Source of the DNA: Acanthacorydalis orientalis
Lineage: Eukaryota; Arthropoda; Insecta; Megaloptera; Corydalidae
Direction of reading: 5' to 3'
Assembly: GCA_034766995.1 (NCBI GenBank)
Contig: CM068322.1
Span: forward strand, 4,790,589-4,854,588
DNA: 64,000 nt
Shown here: one piece after another, positions 13,032 through 23,186 of the stretch
Numbering within the stretch: position 1 is the stretch's first letter
Layout: each line of letters starts with the position of its first letter
Translations under genes and position numbers: made by a program
Notes under the pieces: model-generated
Databases searched by the model: none
Seen by the model: the letters and a program-made list of their open reading frames with translations, nothing else
What the model was told of the DNA's origin: nothing

Positions 13032-14309
13032 CAAGGGTGGTTTTAAAAAGTTCGCTGCCTAGCTTTTAAAGAATATAACTTGTGTTTTTAATTACTTTTA
13101 TTTTTTAATATGGTCCCTCTAAACTTTAATGTACTACATCCAGCCATACTCCAGTGATTTTATGCCGTCCTTGAAATCGTTTTCCTGGAGATCCTCAAAA
13201 TAGCGATCCACTGTTGCTGTCAGTTCTTCGTCTGATGAATATCGCCTACACCAAGGATTTTTTTTAAGTTTTGGGAATAAATGGAAATTTAAAGAGGCCA
13301 AATCTAGAGAATAGAGTGGATATGGCAACAAGTCATACTTCAAGTCAGCGAGTTTTGCCTTGGATACAACACTTGTATAGGGACGTGCATTATCCTGATG
13401 GAAAATAAGTGTTTCTTTGATAAACCTGGTCTTTTCTCACGAATTGTTTGATCGAAACAATGCAAAATTTTAGCATAATATTCTCCCGTTATTTGGAAGG
13501 AAGTCAATTAGCAGGATCCCTTTAGTATCTCAAAAAATTGAAGCCATCACTTTTTCAGTGGGTAAAACTTATTTTGCTTTTTTTAGTGGTGGAGAATCAC
13601 CATTCTTCCATTACTTTGATTGTTGTTTTGACTCTGGAATATAATGATGAATCCAAGTCTTATATGTAGTCACAAATCGCTGGATACAGTAAGACTTATC
13701 TCTCTTAAATCGATTCAAACAGTCTTGGGAAGTTTGTACTCTAATGCGTTTTTGATCAATTATCATCAAACGTGGTATGTATCTTGCTGATAGTTTTTTT
13801 TATACCTAACTTTTCAGTTGGAATGTGATTCACGTACTCATATGAGACACACACAACCTAACCAATTTCGGACACCTTCAATCGACGATTCTGTAAGACA
13901 ATATCATGTACGTTGTGGATGATTTCTTCTATCGTTGCAGTTTTCAGACGTCTACAACTCGGGTAATATTCTTAGCATGCACGGCAACATTTAAATTCAG
14001 CTGACCACTTCTTTACAATTGTATATGAAAGTGTACTATCACTCAGTACACTTTCCATCTCATTAAAGATTTCTTTTGTCATTAACTCTTTTTGACAAAA
14101 AACTTTATTACCGCACGATGTTCAACTTTATCTATTTCAATAACGGCGCCAAAAGACCTTCATTTAAATTTATGTTTGTAGCAACTACTTGACACATTAA
14201 TTATAGACTTTGAGGTTATGTACAAGATAGCGCTTTGTAATGCGCTACAAATATTTAAAATATTACCGCCACTTATTTGTTAGGCCACGAACTTTTCAAA
14301 TCACCCTTG
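13032..14309 (-). mobile_element. mariner-like element, near full length (1278 bp)
   Basis: The inverted ends are CAAGGGTGGTTTTAAAAAG at left and CAAGGGTGATTTGAAAAG at right (reverse complement). TA duplications lie at 13030-13031 and 14310-14311. The length is normal for mariner. It contains a collinear but heavily broken transposase on the minus strand. Its terminal sequence differs from the cecropia-like and DD41D copies in this window, so it is a separate lineage. Confidence 0.9.
13098..14140 (-). pseudogene. mariner transposase pseudogene
   Basis: Reading from 14140 downward, the N-terminal DNA-binding part is visible as VEHRAVIKFFVKKELMTKEI, then SYTIVKKWSAEF and VHDIVLQNRRLKVSEI. The middle has GDSPPLKKAK, a stop, and PTEKVMASIF followed by GILLIDFLP. 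The second catalytic block is IFHQDNARPYTS, and the third region is LLPYPLYSLDLASLNFHLFP, where the final catalytic Asp is replaced by Asn. The C-terminus ends RDHIKK before a stop at 13098-13100. There are many frameshifts and stops, so it is inactive. The overall order is that of a complete mariner transposase of about 345 residues. Confidence 0.88.
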
Positions 14310-14311
14310 TA

Positions 14312-14386
14312 GTAACAATACAAGTTAATAGTTTGAAATATGATATATAATTAGACTATCCTGACATAGAAACCGTTATTAAGTAC

Positions 14387-14422
<36 letters not shown>

Positions 14423-14898
14423 TAAAATATTTCATCATAAGTTAAAAAAAATATATCTGAACATCTTTTAAACCTAAAATTCCAAAAACAACATATTTAT
14501 TTGGTTGTTATTTATCATATAAACTTATAATTAGTAAAAGACGCCATTTTTGGTCTTAATTTGTTACGAATTTTCCATTTGGTAACTTATAGAGATTTTA
14601 TTTCACATTTTTAAATTAAATTGTTTCTAATTTAATACATTACCATAGTAACGCTTTGTTTTAATTTATTCTTTAATAGTTATAATTATGCATACAAGTA
14701 TATCATATTTCGCAAACCGTGCATCATCGGATAAAATTTTATATTTATATAAAACTATAGAGACAAATTATAATTCTATCACTGCATCAAGAACTCAAAC
14801 TTCAATAATGAAACTAATACAAAAGAGTATTATAATAGTTTTAATTCGGTTATAAAATAAAGAGCATTTAACTATTAAAAATTTTATGAAATTATTTG

Positions 14899-14900
<2 letters not shown>
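14312..14900. other. spacer
   Basis: AT-rich with a (TA)n tract at about 14391-14417; nothing else recognised. Confidence 0.55.
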
Positions 14901-14948
<48 letters not shown>

Positions 14949-14999
14949 GTATATGTGTGTATACATATATACTCGTATATATATAAATATTTATGTATA

Positions 15000-15045
<46 letters not shown>

Positions 15046-15077
15046 TTTATGTGTATGTATATATATATATATATATT

Positions 15078-15122
<45 letters not shown>

Positions 15123-15217
15123 GTATATATATATATATATATATGTATATGTATGTATATATATGTATATATATATGTATGTATATATATGTATATATAT
15201 ATGTATGTATATATATA

Positions 15218-15265
<48 letters not shown>
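14901..15265. repeat. compound (TA)n / (GTATAT)n array, 365 bp
   Basis: TA runs are broken up by GTAT, GTGTGTAT and AAATATTTATGTAT pieces, some of which recur about every 50-70 bp. Several YI-rich open frames on both strands are translations of this repeat and are not genes. Confidence 0.95.
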
Positions 15266-16000
15266 AATAATATGTTATTTGAAAATGCTCATAAAATAAC
15301 AGACACAAAAATCTATGAAATATAAAAATATTTATAGATTAAATCATTAAATTATCAGTCAAATGTCATACATAAAAGTTGTGTTTTAGATTATAAATAT
15401 GATATAAAATATTGCATTTATTTCAGTTGTATTAATATAAAAATGATATACAAACACATTAAAAATGTACAAAAACAAATTAAAAAAATTAATCTTGATA
15501 TATTATAGTATTCATTTTTCATGACTAGACACTTTTTAATTAAATTTATAATTGCAACTATATGACTAATATTGTCCTGTGAAAAGGGTTTGATGGTATC
15601 ATGTACGTAATATATAATTTTGCGAAACTGATTCACTGCTAATGTAATTTATGGTCAATAATTCTGTGAGATAATTTTAGTATTACTATACACAGTATGA
15701 ATATCAGCTAGTATTATTAGAGTAAATAGATTATTTACATTAATTTTTATGGATATTGCAACAATTTGAAATCTTAATATACTATAATTCCAAATAACAT
15801 ATAATCATTTACTATAAATTTGATGTTTATCTAATTACGAGGTTGTATAACGAGTAACAAATATGACTAATTACTTTTATGTTGTTTACAAAAAAGATGT
15901 TTAATTCTACTCAAAATGTGTTTAGGGTTTTAGTAATATTATTAAAAATAATATTTTATATTTTATTTTCCTATACTGATTATTTCGTAAAAAATAACAT
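15266..16000. other. AT-rich spacer
   Basis: Nothing recognised. A 72-codon minus-strand frame at 15418-15636 has no known similarity. Confidence 0.55.
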
Positions 16001-16016
16001 TTATTACGTTATATAT
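16001..16016 (+). repeat. 16-bp target-site duplication, left copy
   Basis: TTATTACGTTATATAT here is repeated exactly at 16276-16291, on either side of the retrotransposon fragment. Confidence 0.85.
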
Positions 16017-16275
16017 CATCATCATCTTCAGCCCGTGTCAATCCACTGCTGGATAAAGGCCTCTTCCATGATTTTCCATTTTGTTCGATTCAGTGCCTCT
16101 CTTTTCCACAGTTTTCCAATAAAGTTTTTAATATCCTTATCCCATCTGTTCATTGGTCTCTTTCTCGGTCTTTTCATATTCCTTGGTTCCCAGTCAATAA
16201 TTTCTCTTGTCCATCGGTTGTCTTCTCTTCTTGCGACATGTCCCGCCCATTTCCATTTCAGACTCTTTACTCTTC
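16017..16275 (-). mobile_element. 5'-truncated RTE-type non-LTR retrotransposon tail
   Basis: The minus strand encodes the C-terminal tail of an endonuclease/reverse-transcriptase polyprotein, with the recognisable SLKWKWAGHVARR, then NRWTREIIDWEPR, RPMNRWDKDIKNF and EEAFIQQW, ending in a stop. The tail after the stop is short and ends in an ATG/ATGATG trinucleotide repeat (plus strand CATCATCATC), a typical 3' end for RTE-like elements. Perfect 16-bp direct repeats flank it, so both insertion borders are real and the copy inserted already 5'-truncated. The exact clade (RTE versus a relative) is inferred from the tail only. Confidence 0.82.
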
Positions 16276-16283
16276 TTATTACG

Positions 16284-16368
<85 letters not shown>
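16276..16368. repeat. target-site duplication running into (TA)n and (GA)n
   Basis: The right target duplication (16276-16291) continues directly into a (TA)n run to about 16354 with a TATGTATATGTG interruption, then (GA)n to 16368. Confidence 0.9.
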
Positions 16369-16655
16369 ACAATAAGTAGTGAAGCATTGTATTATAAATA
16401 ACTTTTCAATTGTCCAATAAAATTCAAAATCAACTTTCACTCTTCAAAACTTATTTGATATTTGAGGTATAAATAATTATGTCTTTTAAGTAATTATTAG
16501 AATCATCACGCGAACTTTTGTAACTTATATCTCTTTTAAGTACATTGCTTGAAGAGCAATTAACATTTCGGATAATATTTTATACATATTAAATCGGTGA
16601 TTAGAATTGATTAAAAAGTCTATATTCCGATATATCAATGTGCCAAATACTTCCT

Positions 16656-16660
<5 letters not shown>
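16369..16660. other. spacer
   Basis: AT-rich, nothing recognised. Confidence 0.5.
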
Positions 16661-16714
<54 letters not shown>

Positions 16715-16800
16715 TACACATTTATGTATAGATAGATAGATAGAGAGAGGTACAGACAGACAAATAGATAGAGAGAGAGGAAGTGAGAGGAGAAGTACAT
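16661..16800. repeat. (TA)n followed by (GATA)n/(GA)n purine-rich tract
   Basis: Pure TA run at 16661-16710, then a GATAGATAGATAGAGAGAGG-type tract with ACAGACAGACA from about 16728 to 16800. Confidence 0.92.
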
Positions 16801-17015
16801 AATGACAATTTTTTGAAATTTGTAAAAATAATAAAAATATTTACGGGCGGGACCAGTTTAGTGACTATAATTTCGTTTTTGATTTTTAATTAGTTTTTTG
16901 TTGTCCTGATGCTCTCAGTCCTTTTGGATTATCTGAGTGTCTATTTTCTGCTACTAATTTCGGCACACGCATCATTTTCAAATGGATATATTATAGTCTC
17001 CAAAATTTACCTTAA

Positions 17016-17658
17016 CACTTTGACGCCGGGGCGTTTGGAGCCACACATTACGTGACGACGGTAAGATTTCGCGTGTTTTGTTTCAATTGCGTTACATTAG
17101 AAAGAACTGCTATAGCTTTTAAAATAAATAATATTTTTCAGGAAAATTTTGAGGTATGTGGTCAATTAATTTATTGTATCATAATCTACACTTTTTAAAA
17201 TGCAATTATCAGAGGTTTTCAATTTTTGTTAAAAATAAAAAAAATATTTAATTTTTACAGTTACATGTCATAGTATTTCTTCTTTGTATGATATTTTTAT
17301 TTGTATGATTCTTATCAAGTGCACTGGGATTATTTAATTAGGACAAAGATAGAGATATCTGCCGTCTTTGACTGCATTCAGAAGAAAAGGACCAGGCGTC
17401 GAATTTATACCATATTGCTCTAATGTATATACAAGCTGCAGTATCAATAATCAAGTGATAAAGAAAGTTGAAAATATATATAAATTTATTTCAATTCTTG
17501 ATAGTTCTATTTTGGTATTTATGCAGGGCACTTGACCAATTTATAGTTTTTTTTTTTAATTTATTATACATGAAAATCTCAATGATGCATTTTCGCGTCA
17601 TCCGGCACCAAGTAAAAGACACAGATCACGCGAAAATGCGTCATCCGGCGATAATGTG
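17016..17658 (+). mobile_element. piggyBac-like element, internally deleted (643 bp)
   Basis: TTAA lies at both borders (17012-17015 and 17659-17662), the target site of piggyBac transposases. The left end is CACTTTGACGCCGGGGCG and the right end, reverse complemented, CACATTATCGCCGGATGACG. The right subterminal region repeats GCGTCATCCGGC twice, at about 17595-17606 and 17638-17649, as is usual for subterminal transposase-binding repeats. A short transposase remnant is present inside. A full element would be over 2 kb. Confidence 0.75.
17325..17445 (+). pseudogene. piggyBac transposase C-terminal fragment
   Basis: In one frame the plus strand reads DYLIRTKIEISAVFD then CIQKKRTRRRIY. This fits the conserved piggyBac stretch with pattern D-Y-x3-T-K-G-G-V-x3-D followed about ten residues later by (K/R)-R-x-T-R-R-W-P; Gly-Gly and Trp-Pro are changed. 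A stop follows seven codons after the RTRR motif. It sits in a TTAA-bordered element with inverted ends, which supports the call. No other part of the transposase is visible. Confidence 0.6.
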
Positions 17659-17662
17659 TTAA

Positions 17663-18566
17663 GACAGTACAGGAGTCATAACTAGTAGTAGTGTACAGAC
17701 AAAGGTATAAAAAAAATATATCTGGGAATTAGAAAAGGTAGTCAACGTAATTACAGATATAAAAACATACAGTTTTAATTTTCAATTGTTTTGAATATTA
17801 AATAGCCAGAATGTATATAATGAATAAAAGCTAATTGCAATTAAATTTTAATTAAAATATTTAAAACTAATATTATTTTATTAATATAAAACATTTTATA
17901 CAAAAATTTAAATATTTTAATTGTGTAACAATTATTAGCAACATTAAAATTACTTTTAATTTATCTGGTAGGTACTTCATATTTGAAACAAAAATTAATC
18001 AATAATTTCTTTAATAGTATTTTATATTTTAAAGGATATATTCAAAACTGCGAAGATGTATATTATAAAATGAACATTTTTTTTCTTACAATTAACAATT
18101 CATGAATTATTATGTTAAAAGCATGACAACATAGAATATTTAATATGAGTTTTATTATATTTGAATATTTTTAACTGATATGGTTTTAGTAATATTTAAG
18201 AAATTAAAACAAAATTGCAATCAAAAATATACAGGAAATACTGATATTTTTGAATATATATATATATATATCGATATTTTTTATAATAGTGAAAACCCAC
18301 CTTCTCGTCACTTTGTCCGCAGAATAAAGTGATGAGTATCTATGGTAACAAGAAATGTTTGCTTTATCTACTCATAGGTTTTAAGTTTAATTCATTAAGT
18401 TTCGTTCTTAGGTATTTTTTATGTTTAAATATATTATAACAATCAATAAACAGTTTTATTGTTCTCTATTTCTTTCTATTTTTCCGTCATTTTTGAGGGA
18501 CTATATACTAGTATTCACATAATATATCATTATATATTATTAAATAACAAGATTTCACCATAATCA

Positions 18567-18570
<4 letters not shown>
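17663..18570. other. AT-rich spacer
   Basis: No gene seen. It contains a small (TA)n at about 18254-18271 and an acceptor-like TTCGTTCTTAG followed by GTATTT at 18411/18412. Confidence 0.5.

Positions 18571-18626
<56 letters not shown>
18571..18626. repeat. (TA)n microsatellite
   Basis: Uninterrupted TA run, followed by TATCGATATATCGAGATA. Confidence 0.95.
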
Positions 18627-18628
<2 letters not shown>

Positions 18629-18629
18629 A

Positions 18630-18900
18630 TATATCGATATATCGAGATACTATTGTCATCGTGACAGTTCCAGCTCTGTAGCTAAGTTTACTTTCATAAA
18701 TGGATTTTTTGCTCATCGCACAAACAAGAGATTTATCTGTAATTTGGGACTCTGAGAATGATTGTATCTTCATGAAAACGTACATAAAAAATAATCGAAA
18801 ATGATCAATAATTATTTTTTCAAAACTTCTGATGGTATATTTTTTTGTAGTTTGTGTGGTAACGAAATAATTCATCTGTGAAAATTTATTTTTCCATCCC
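18630..18900. mobile_element. palindromic MITE family, partial copy
   Basis: Part of the right arm is visible: ATAATCGAAAATGATCAATA, then a poly-T/A stretch and TTTTTTTGTAGTTTGTGTGG. The order agrees with the complete copy at 8886-9283. The left arm is replaced or bordered by the (TA)n run. Confidence 0.5.
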
Positions 18901-20019
18901 TATTTGCGATAAACTTTTCAATTCGATACACATTCAGTCTAAGGCGTATTGCCACATTTTAACTTCGAAAAAAAATCCACGAAAATAAAGCAGGTTCATT
19001 TAAATTTGAAGTTGAAAGTTAAGAGATTTTATCAAAATGTGAATTTATTATAATGTTTTTCGAAAACAATTTTATTAGAAATATCATAGCTTCCCTAGTA
19101 GTGCTAATTGTCATTTTATTTTGATACAATTACATATCTGTAGTATTTACAAAAATTAGATTTAAAAGTGTATAAACAATAGTTCCATCTTGTGCTACAT
19201 TCACAATTTTTGTGTTACTGTAACCATCTTCTAAAATGTACAAACTAATCACCCTGTTAGTAGTAATTCAAAATTAATCATAGAAAGTAAGAATAAATAA
19301 AAATGATAGAATGCAGTTGGATTTTTCAATCTTCATATTTTGAACTTTGTTAATAAAACCCAATTTAATAAAAATTATCTTCATTGCGTTAAATAAAATT
19401 CCAATTTTGTTCAGCAATGAAACACTTCAGAATTTGTAATTTTTGGGATAATCTCGTGAGTACATTTCTGGTAATAATTTAATTCTATTAAAAAAATGCT
19501 CCACAATTTTCTATAGAATAAGATAAAGTAACGTTTTAGCAATAAAAACCTTAGACGATTGTTTGTTTGGTTCATCTTTTATGATCTTCTTGCTTTCTTT
19601 CACTTGGCATATATTCATAGGAGATCGGGTTGAGTTTAAAAACGTATTATCATGCAATGAACATCAGAAAGTGTTTCCTCTTTATGAAAGTTGATTACTT
19701 TATATTGAATAGGATTAGCTGAAAACGTCATTCCTATTAAAATTCCTTCAATATATGTATCTTACTTTAGCACAGTCGAACATAATACACGAGTTAAAAT
19801 TTCACTACTATAATTTGTTTCTACATGGTTAAATTTTTTATCTAATATATTCCCCATGGATATAGTCAATCAAAAATATGAAAATGTTTGAATATAATCT
19901 TTTAACCGATTAATGCACAGCTCCGTGACGTATAAGAGTACCGTAAACTAGTGCAGTAAGTGCAAAATTGAACTCTGTGTGGTGCTTCGTTTTAAAATTT
20001 ATCATACTGAATTAAACTT
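18901..20019. other. AT-rich spacer
   Basis: No gene seen. A TTAA at 19912-19915 is followed by CCGATTAATGCACAGC, vaguely like the piggyBac-type ends nearby, but no partner end was found. Confidence 0.5.
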
Positions 20020-20023
20020 TTAA

Positions 20024-20760
20024 CCTTTTGAAGCCGGGCGTGGATCTAGGTATCTACTGATGTTTTCCAAAGAAACTATGATCTCAGAGCGCTATCTTTT
20101 GAATGGCATATTTAATTGTCACTAATTTTTTTCTAATCAGACAAAATTTATTACTCTTTCTTTTATTAGAAAAAAAATACGATTGTGTAAATATCAGAAA
20201 AATCGTGTTTTTTTTTGATTTGAAACTATCAAAATTGTGAACTTGAGAACTAAGTTAAATAATATTTTTTTTCCAAAAGTTCGTTATTGGAAGAAAACAT
20301 ATAAAAAAATTTCGAGACTATGTTCTTCACGTGTATCGCAAAAAAAATTCTGTGTGCAGCGATATTTTTTGATTCATTGATAAGTTAATTTTTCCTGTTG
20401 AAAAATAATAAGAAATATAATCAAATAGTACAAAAAATTTTCTTCTCTATTGTCAATCTACAACGTAAACGTTATTTACTGCCGTGTGAATCGTAAAAGA
20501 ATGAGTCTTGCTGACTACAAACTCATATTGGCTTCACATATTTTTCAAAAAGTTGGTCCAAAGGAATCTTCTGCTAGAAGTCCAAATCCACACTGATCTA
20601 TGCGTCATTTTCCGTAGAGAATACTGTCAGATCATGGTCGACGATAGTGTGTAGTTTGTAAAGCAAGTGGAAGATACCGACGTCCAGGTACAAATATGAC
20701 CGATGTGAAACCGTTTTGTGTACACTTGATTGTTTTAAAATTTCAAATATAATTCTTTGT
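20024..20760 (+). mobile_element. piggyBac-like element, right end missing
   Basis: The left border is TTAA (20020-20023) followed by CCTTTTGAAGCCGGGCG, similar to the left end of the element at 17016-17658. Inside, the plus strand carries a recognisable transposase C-terminus. No matching right inverted end plus TTAA could be located, so the right limit is approximate. Confidence 0.6.
20440..20751 (+). pseudogene. piggyBac transposase C-terminal cysteine-rich domain, broken
   Basis: One continuous frame with internal stops reads VNRKRMSLADYKLILASHIF, then a stop, SMRHFP, a stop, GRR, a stop, CVVCKASGRYRRPGTN, MTDVKPFC and CVHLIVLKF. This follows the end of piggyBac transposases: a helical segment, the RHFP motif, then the C-x2-C zinc-binding (cysteine-rich) domain thought to help bind transposon ends. 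At least three stops disrupt it and several zinc-ligand positions are lost. The family call rests on order and motifs; there is no catalytic region. Confidence 0.68.
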
Positions 20761-20940
20761 TATAACTTTTACTGCTTATATAAGTGAGCAGTAAGTTTCA
20801 CTTAAATGTTATATTTTTTAAGTCAAATTTAAATAATATAATCGTAAATTACATTACAAAAAATTATAAAATATATAATTCAATAAACAATTACTAACAC
20901 TTAATAACAATGCAAATATATAGATTTACAGATTTTTCTC

Positions 20941-21245
20941 TACCTTGGTACACTAAAGATGATGGTATTAGTATCTAAATGCGTATAAGTAACAACCATA
21001 AATGGTTAATAATGATTTATTGAATATTTTGAATTAGAATTTTTTTGTGTGGTTTGTAAGGTGACAAAAACTTTATTTAAGGAAGTCCATACATTTTTTT
21101 ATTTTATTCAACATACATATATATTATACAATTTAATTGAAATAATAATTATATATATATATATATACATATATAACATATTGTCATTTTTGTATTTTGA
21201 AATATGTAGAACAATTTGTTTTGTAACTAGACTAAGAGTAAAGTT
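20941..21245. mobile_element. palindromic MITE family, right half with insertion
   Basis: AAATGCGTATAAGTAACAAC, TGATTTATTGAATATTTTGA and TTTGTGTGGTTTGTAAGGTG follow the right arm of the MITE complete at 8886-9283. A (TA)n stretch (about 21143-21176) interrupts it, after which the terminal motif TTTTGTAACTAGACTAAG resumes. Confidence 0.6.
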
Positions 21246-21386
21246 CTGATGAAAACCACATCTAAACTATATTATATATCAGTAAAATTATTTCTCTATA
21301 AACGTAAATATTTATATTAAAAAATATATGGACAAAATCGGTATATGTACTCGCCATAGCAGTAAACTCGGTATATTTGGTGTTAA

Positions 21387-21506
<120 letters not shown>

Positions 21507-21599
21507 CTTATTCATGTGTGTAAAAAATTCAAGAGCCACTTCTTTAATCATGCTACGTGAACATTTTGTTATTTATATAATCAGTGTAAGTAGTCCGCG

Positions 21600-22060
21600 T
21601 TATAAATTGTCATCATTGACTACTTAAAAGAACAAGAGAACCACACCTCATGTTCAATGAGTAAGCATGAAAACCAGTAGAGAAGTGGGTACGCCGAAGC
21701 AAGTAATTAAGCCAAGCAATGGGCGCACCTAAAAATGATGCAGTCGCACAAAGAGCTAATCTGTTTGTTTCCTCGCATGTGCTTAATTGAAATGTGTGTG
21801 CCGCAGCGAACGCCACGTAGACCTCCACAGTTTAGCGAATGCAAGATCGTCGGCGTAATGACGCCGACAGTTAACGAACTCAGACACGCAGAGAAAGCGG
21901 TCGGCATTCAGTCAGTCAGTCAGTTACAAAGACCGTCCGATACGCAGAGCGTACGCAGGGGTGGGACTGTATGGTGTACCCAAAAGAACCAACATTTCAC
22001 ACAGACAACAATCTATCTACTACCACTATTAAGTACTTCGTTTTAAGGGAAAATAGGCAT
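21600..22060 (+). promoter_or_regulatory. GC-richer island, possible promoter or leader exon
   Basis: This 450-bp patch stands out in base composition. It has a perfect inverted repeat GTCGGCGT-AATG-ACGCCGAC (21850-21869) and, about 40 bp later, ATTCAGTCAGTCAGTCAGTT: four overlapping copies of the arthropod initiator core TCAGT. Open frames on both strands (for example 21735-22046 plus, 71 codons minus) are not recognised. A TATA-less promoter with a non-coding leader is possible; an unidentified repeat is the main alternative. I saw no inverted ends around it. Confidence 0.3.
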
Positions 22061-22536
22061 TATATGATTCTACAAACTGCAGTGGGGTTGGATTATTAAC
22101 ATACGTATTCGTTTTTATTGTTGCTTTTTTTTTAAAAAAATATCATGCTATCGTGTAATTAATTATTCATTAGCTTAATCGCCATTTGATGTCAATTTAT
22201 TAACTAATCTTCATTTTGATGAATTGAACAGTTATAATGTGTTCAAAATTTCCATCAATTCAAAAATATTAATACTGATACAATACTATTATTTCACAGT
22301 TTTTTGTCTTATTTATTTACAAATAATTAAATAAATAATAATTAAAGTTTACAAAAATTATAAGTAGAAACTTCATTCCTTCTTGTTTTATATTGACTTT
22401 AAAAATAATTAGTCAGGGACGTAATTAACTTTTCGTCCACAATCTTCGAAGCATTTTTACAAAAAAAAATTAGGGAACCATAAATCACAGATTTTTATTC
22501 TCTACGTAATTATATCCTTACACTTGCATCTTTTAT
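22061..22536. other. AT-rich spacer
   Basis: Nothing recognised. Confidence 0.5.
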
Positions 22537-22542
22537 TAATAT

Positions 22543-22586
<44 letters not shown>

Positions 22587-23147
22587 ATATGTATATATGT
22601 ATATATGTATATATGTATATATGTATATATGTATATATGTATATATGTATATATGTATATATGTATATATGTATATATGTATATATGTATATATGTATAT
22701 ATGTATATATGTATATATGTATATATGTATATATGTATATATGTATATATGTATATATGTATATATGTATATATGTATATATGTATATATGTATATATGT
22801 ATATATGTATATATGTATATATGTATATATGTATATATGTATATATGTATATATGTATATATGTATATATGTATATATGTATATATGTATATATGTATAT
22901 ATGTATATATGTATATATGTATATATGTATATATGTATATATGTATATATGTATATATGTATATATGTATATATGTATATATGTATATATGTATATATGT
23001 ATATATGTATATATGTATATATGAATATATGTATATATGGACATTTGTACATATGTATATATGTATATATGTATATATGTATATATGTATATATGTATAT
23101 ATGTATATATGTATATATGTATATATGTATATATGTATATGTATATG

Positions 23148-23183
<36 letters not shown>
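22537..23183. repeat. giant octanucleotide tandem array (ATATGTAT)n
   Basis: After a short TA/TACA lead-in, the unit ATATGTAT repeats almost perfectly from about 22572 to about 23145, roughly 70 copies. One degenerate block at 23022-23055 has GAATAT, GGACATTTGTACAT and similar changes. The array then grades into (TA)n that borders the mariner at 23186. The unit alternates purine and pyrimidine throughout and has no stop codon in any of six frames, which explains the open frames of up to 239 codons; none is a gene. Confidence 0.97.

Positions 23184-23185
<2 letters not shown>

Positions 23186-23186
<1 letters not shown>

Noticed and set aside
14886..15308. YI-rich open frames on both strands
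   Set aside because: Translation of (TA)n/(GTATAT)n microsatellite; the same holds for similar frames at 11.4, 21.3, 24.1, 28.4, 30.5, 51.3 and 55.2 kb.
19912..19940. TTAA followed by a sequence vaguely like the piggyBac-type ends
   Set aside because: No matching inverted end with TTAA could be found nearby.
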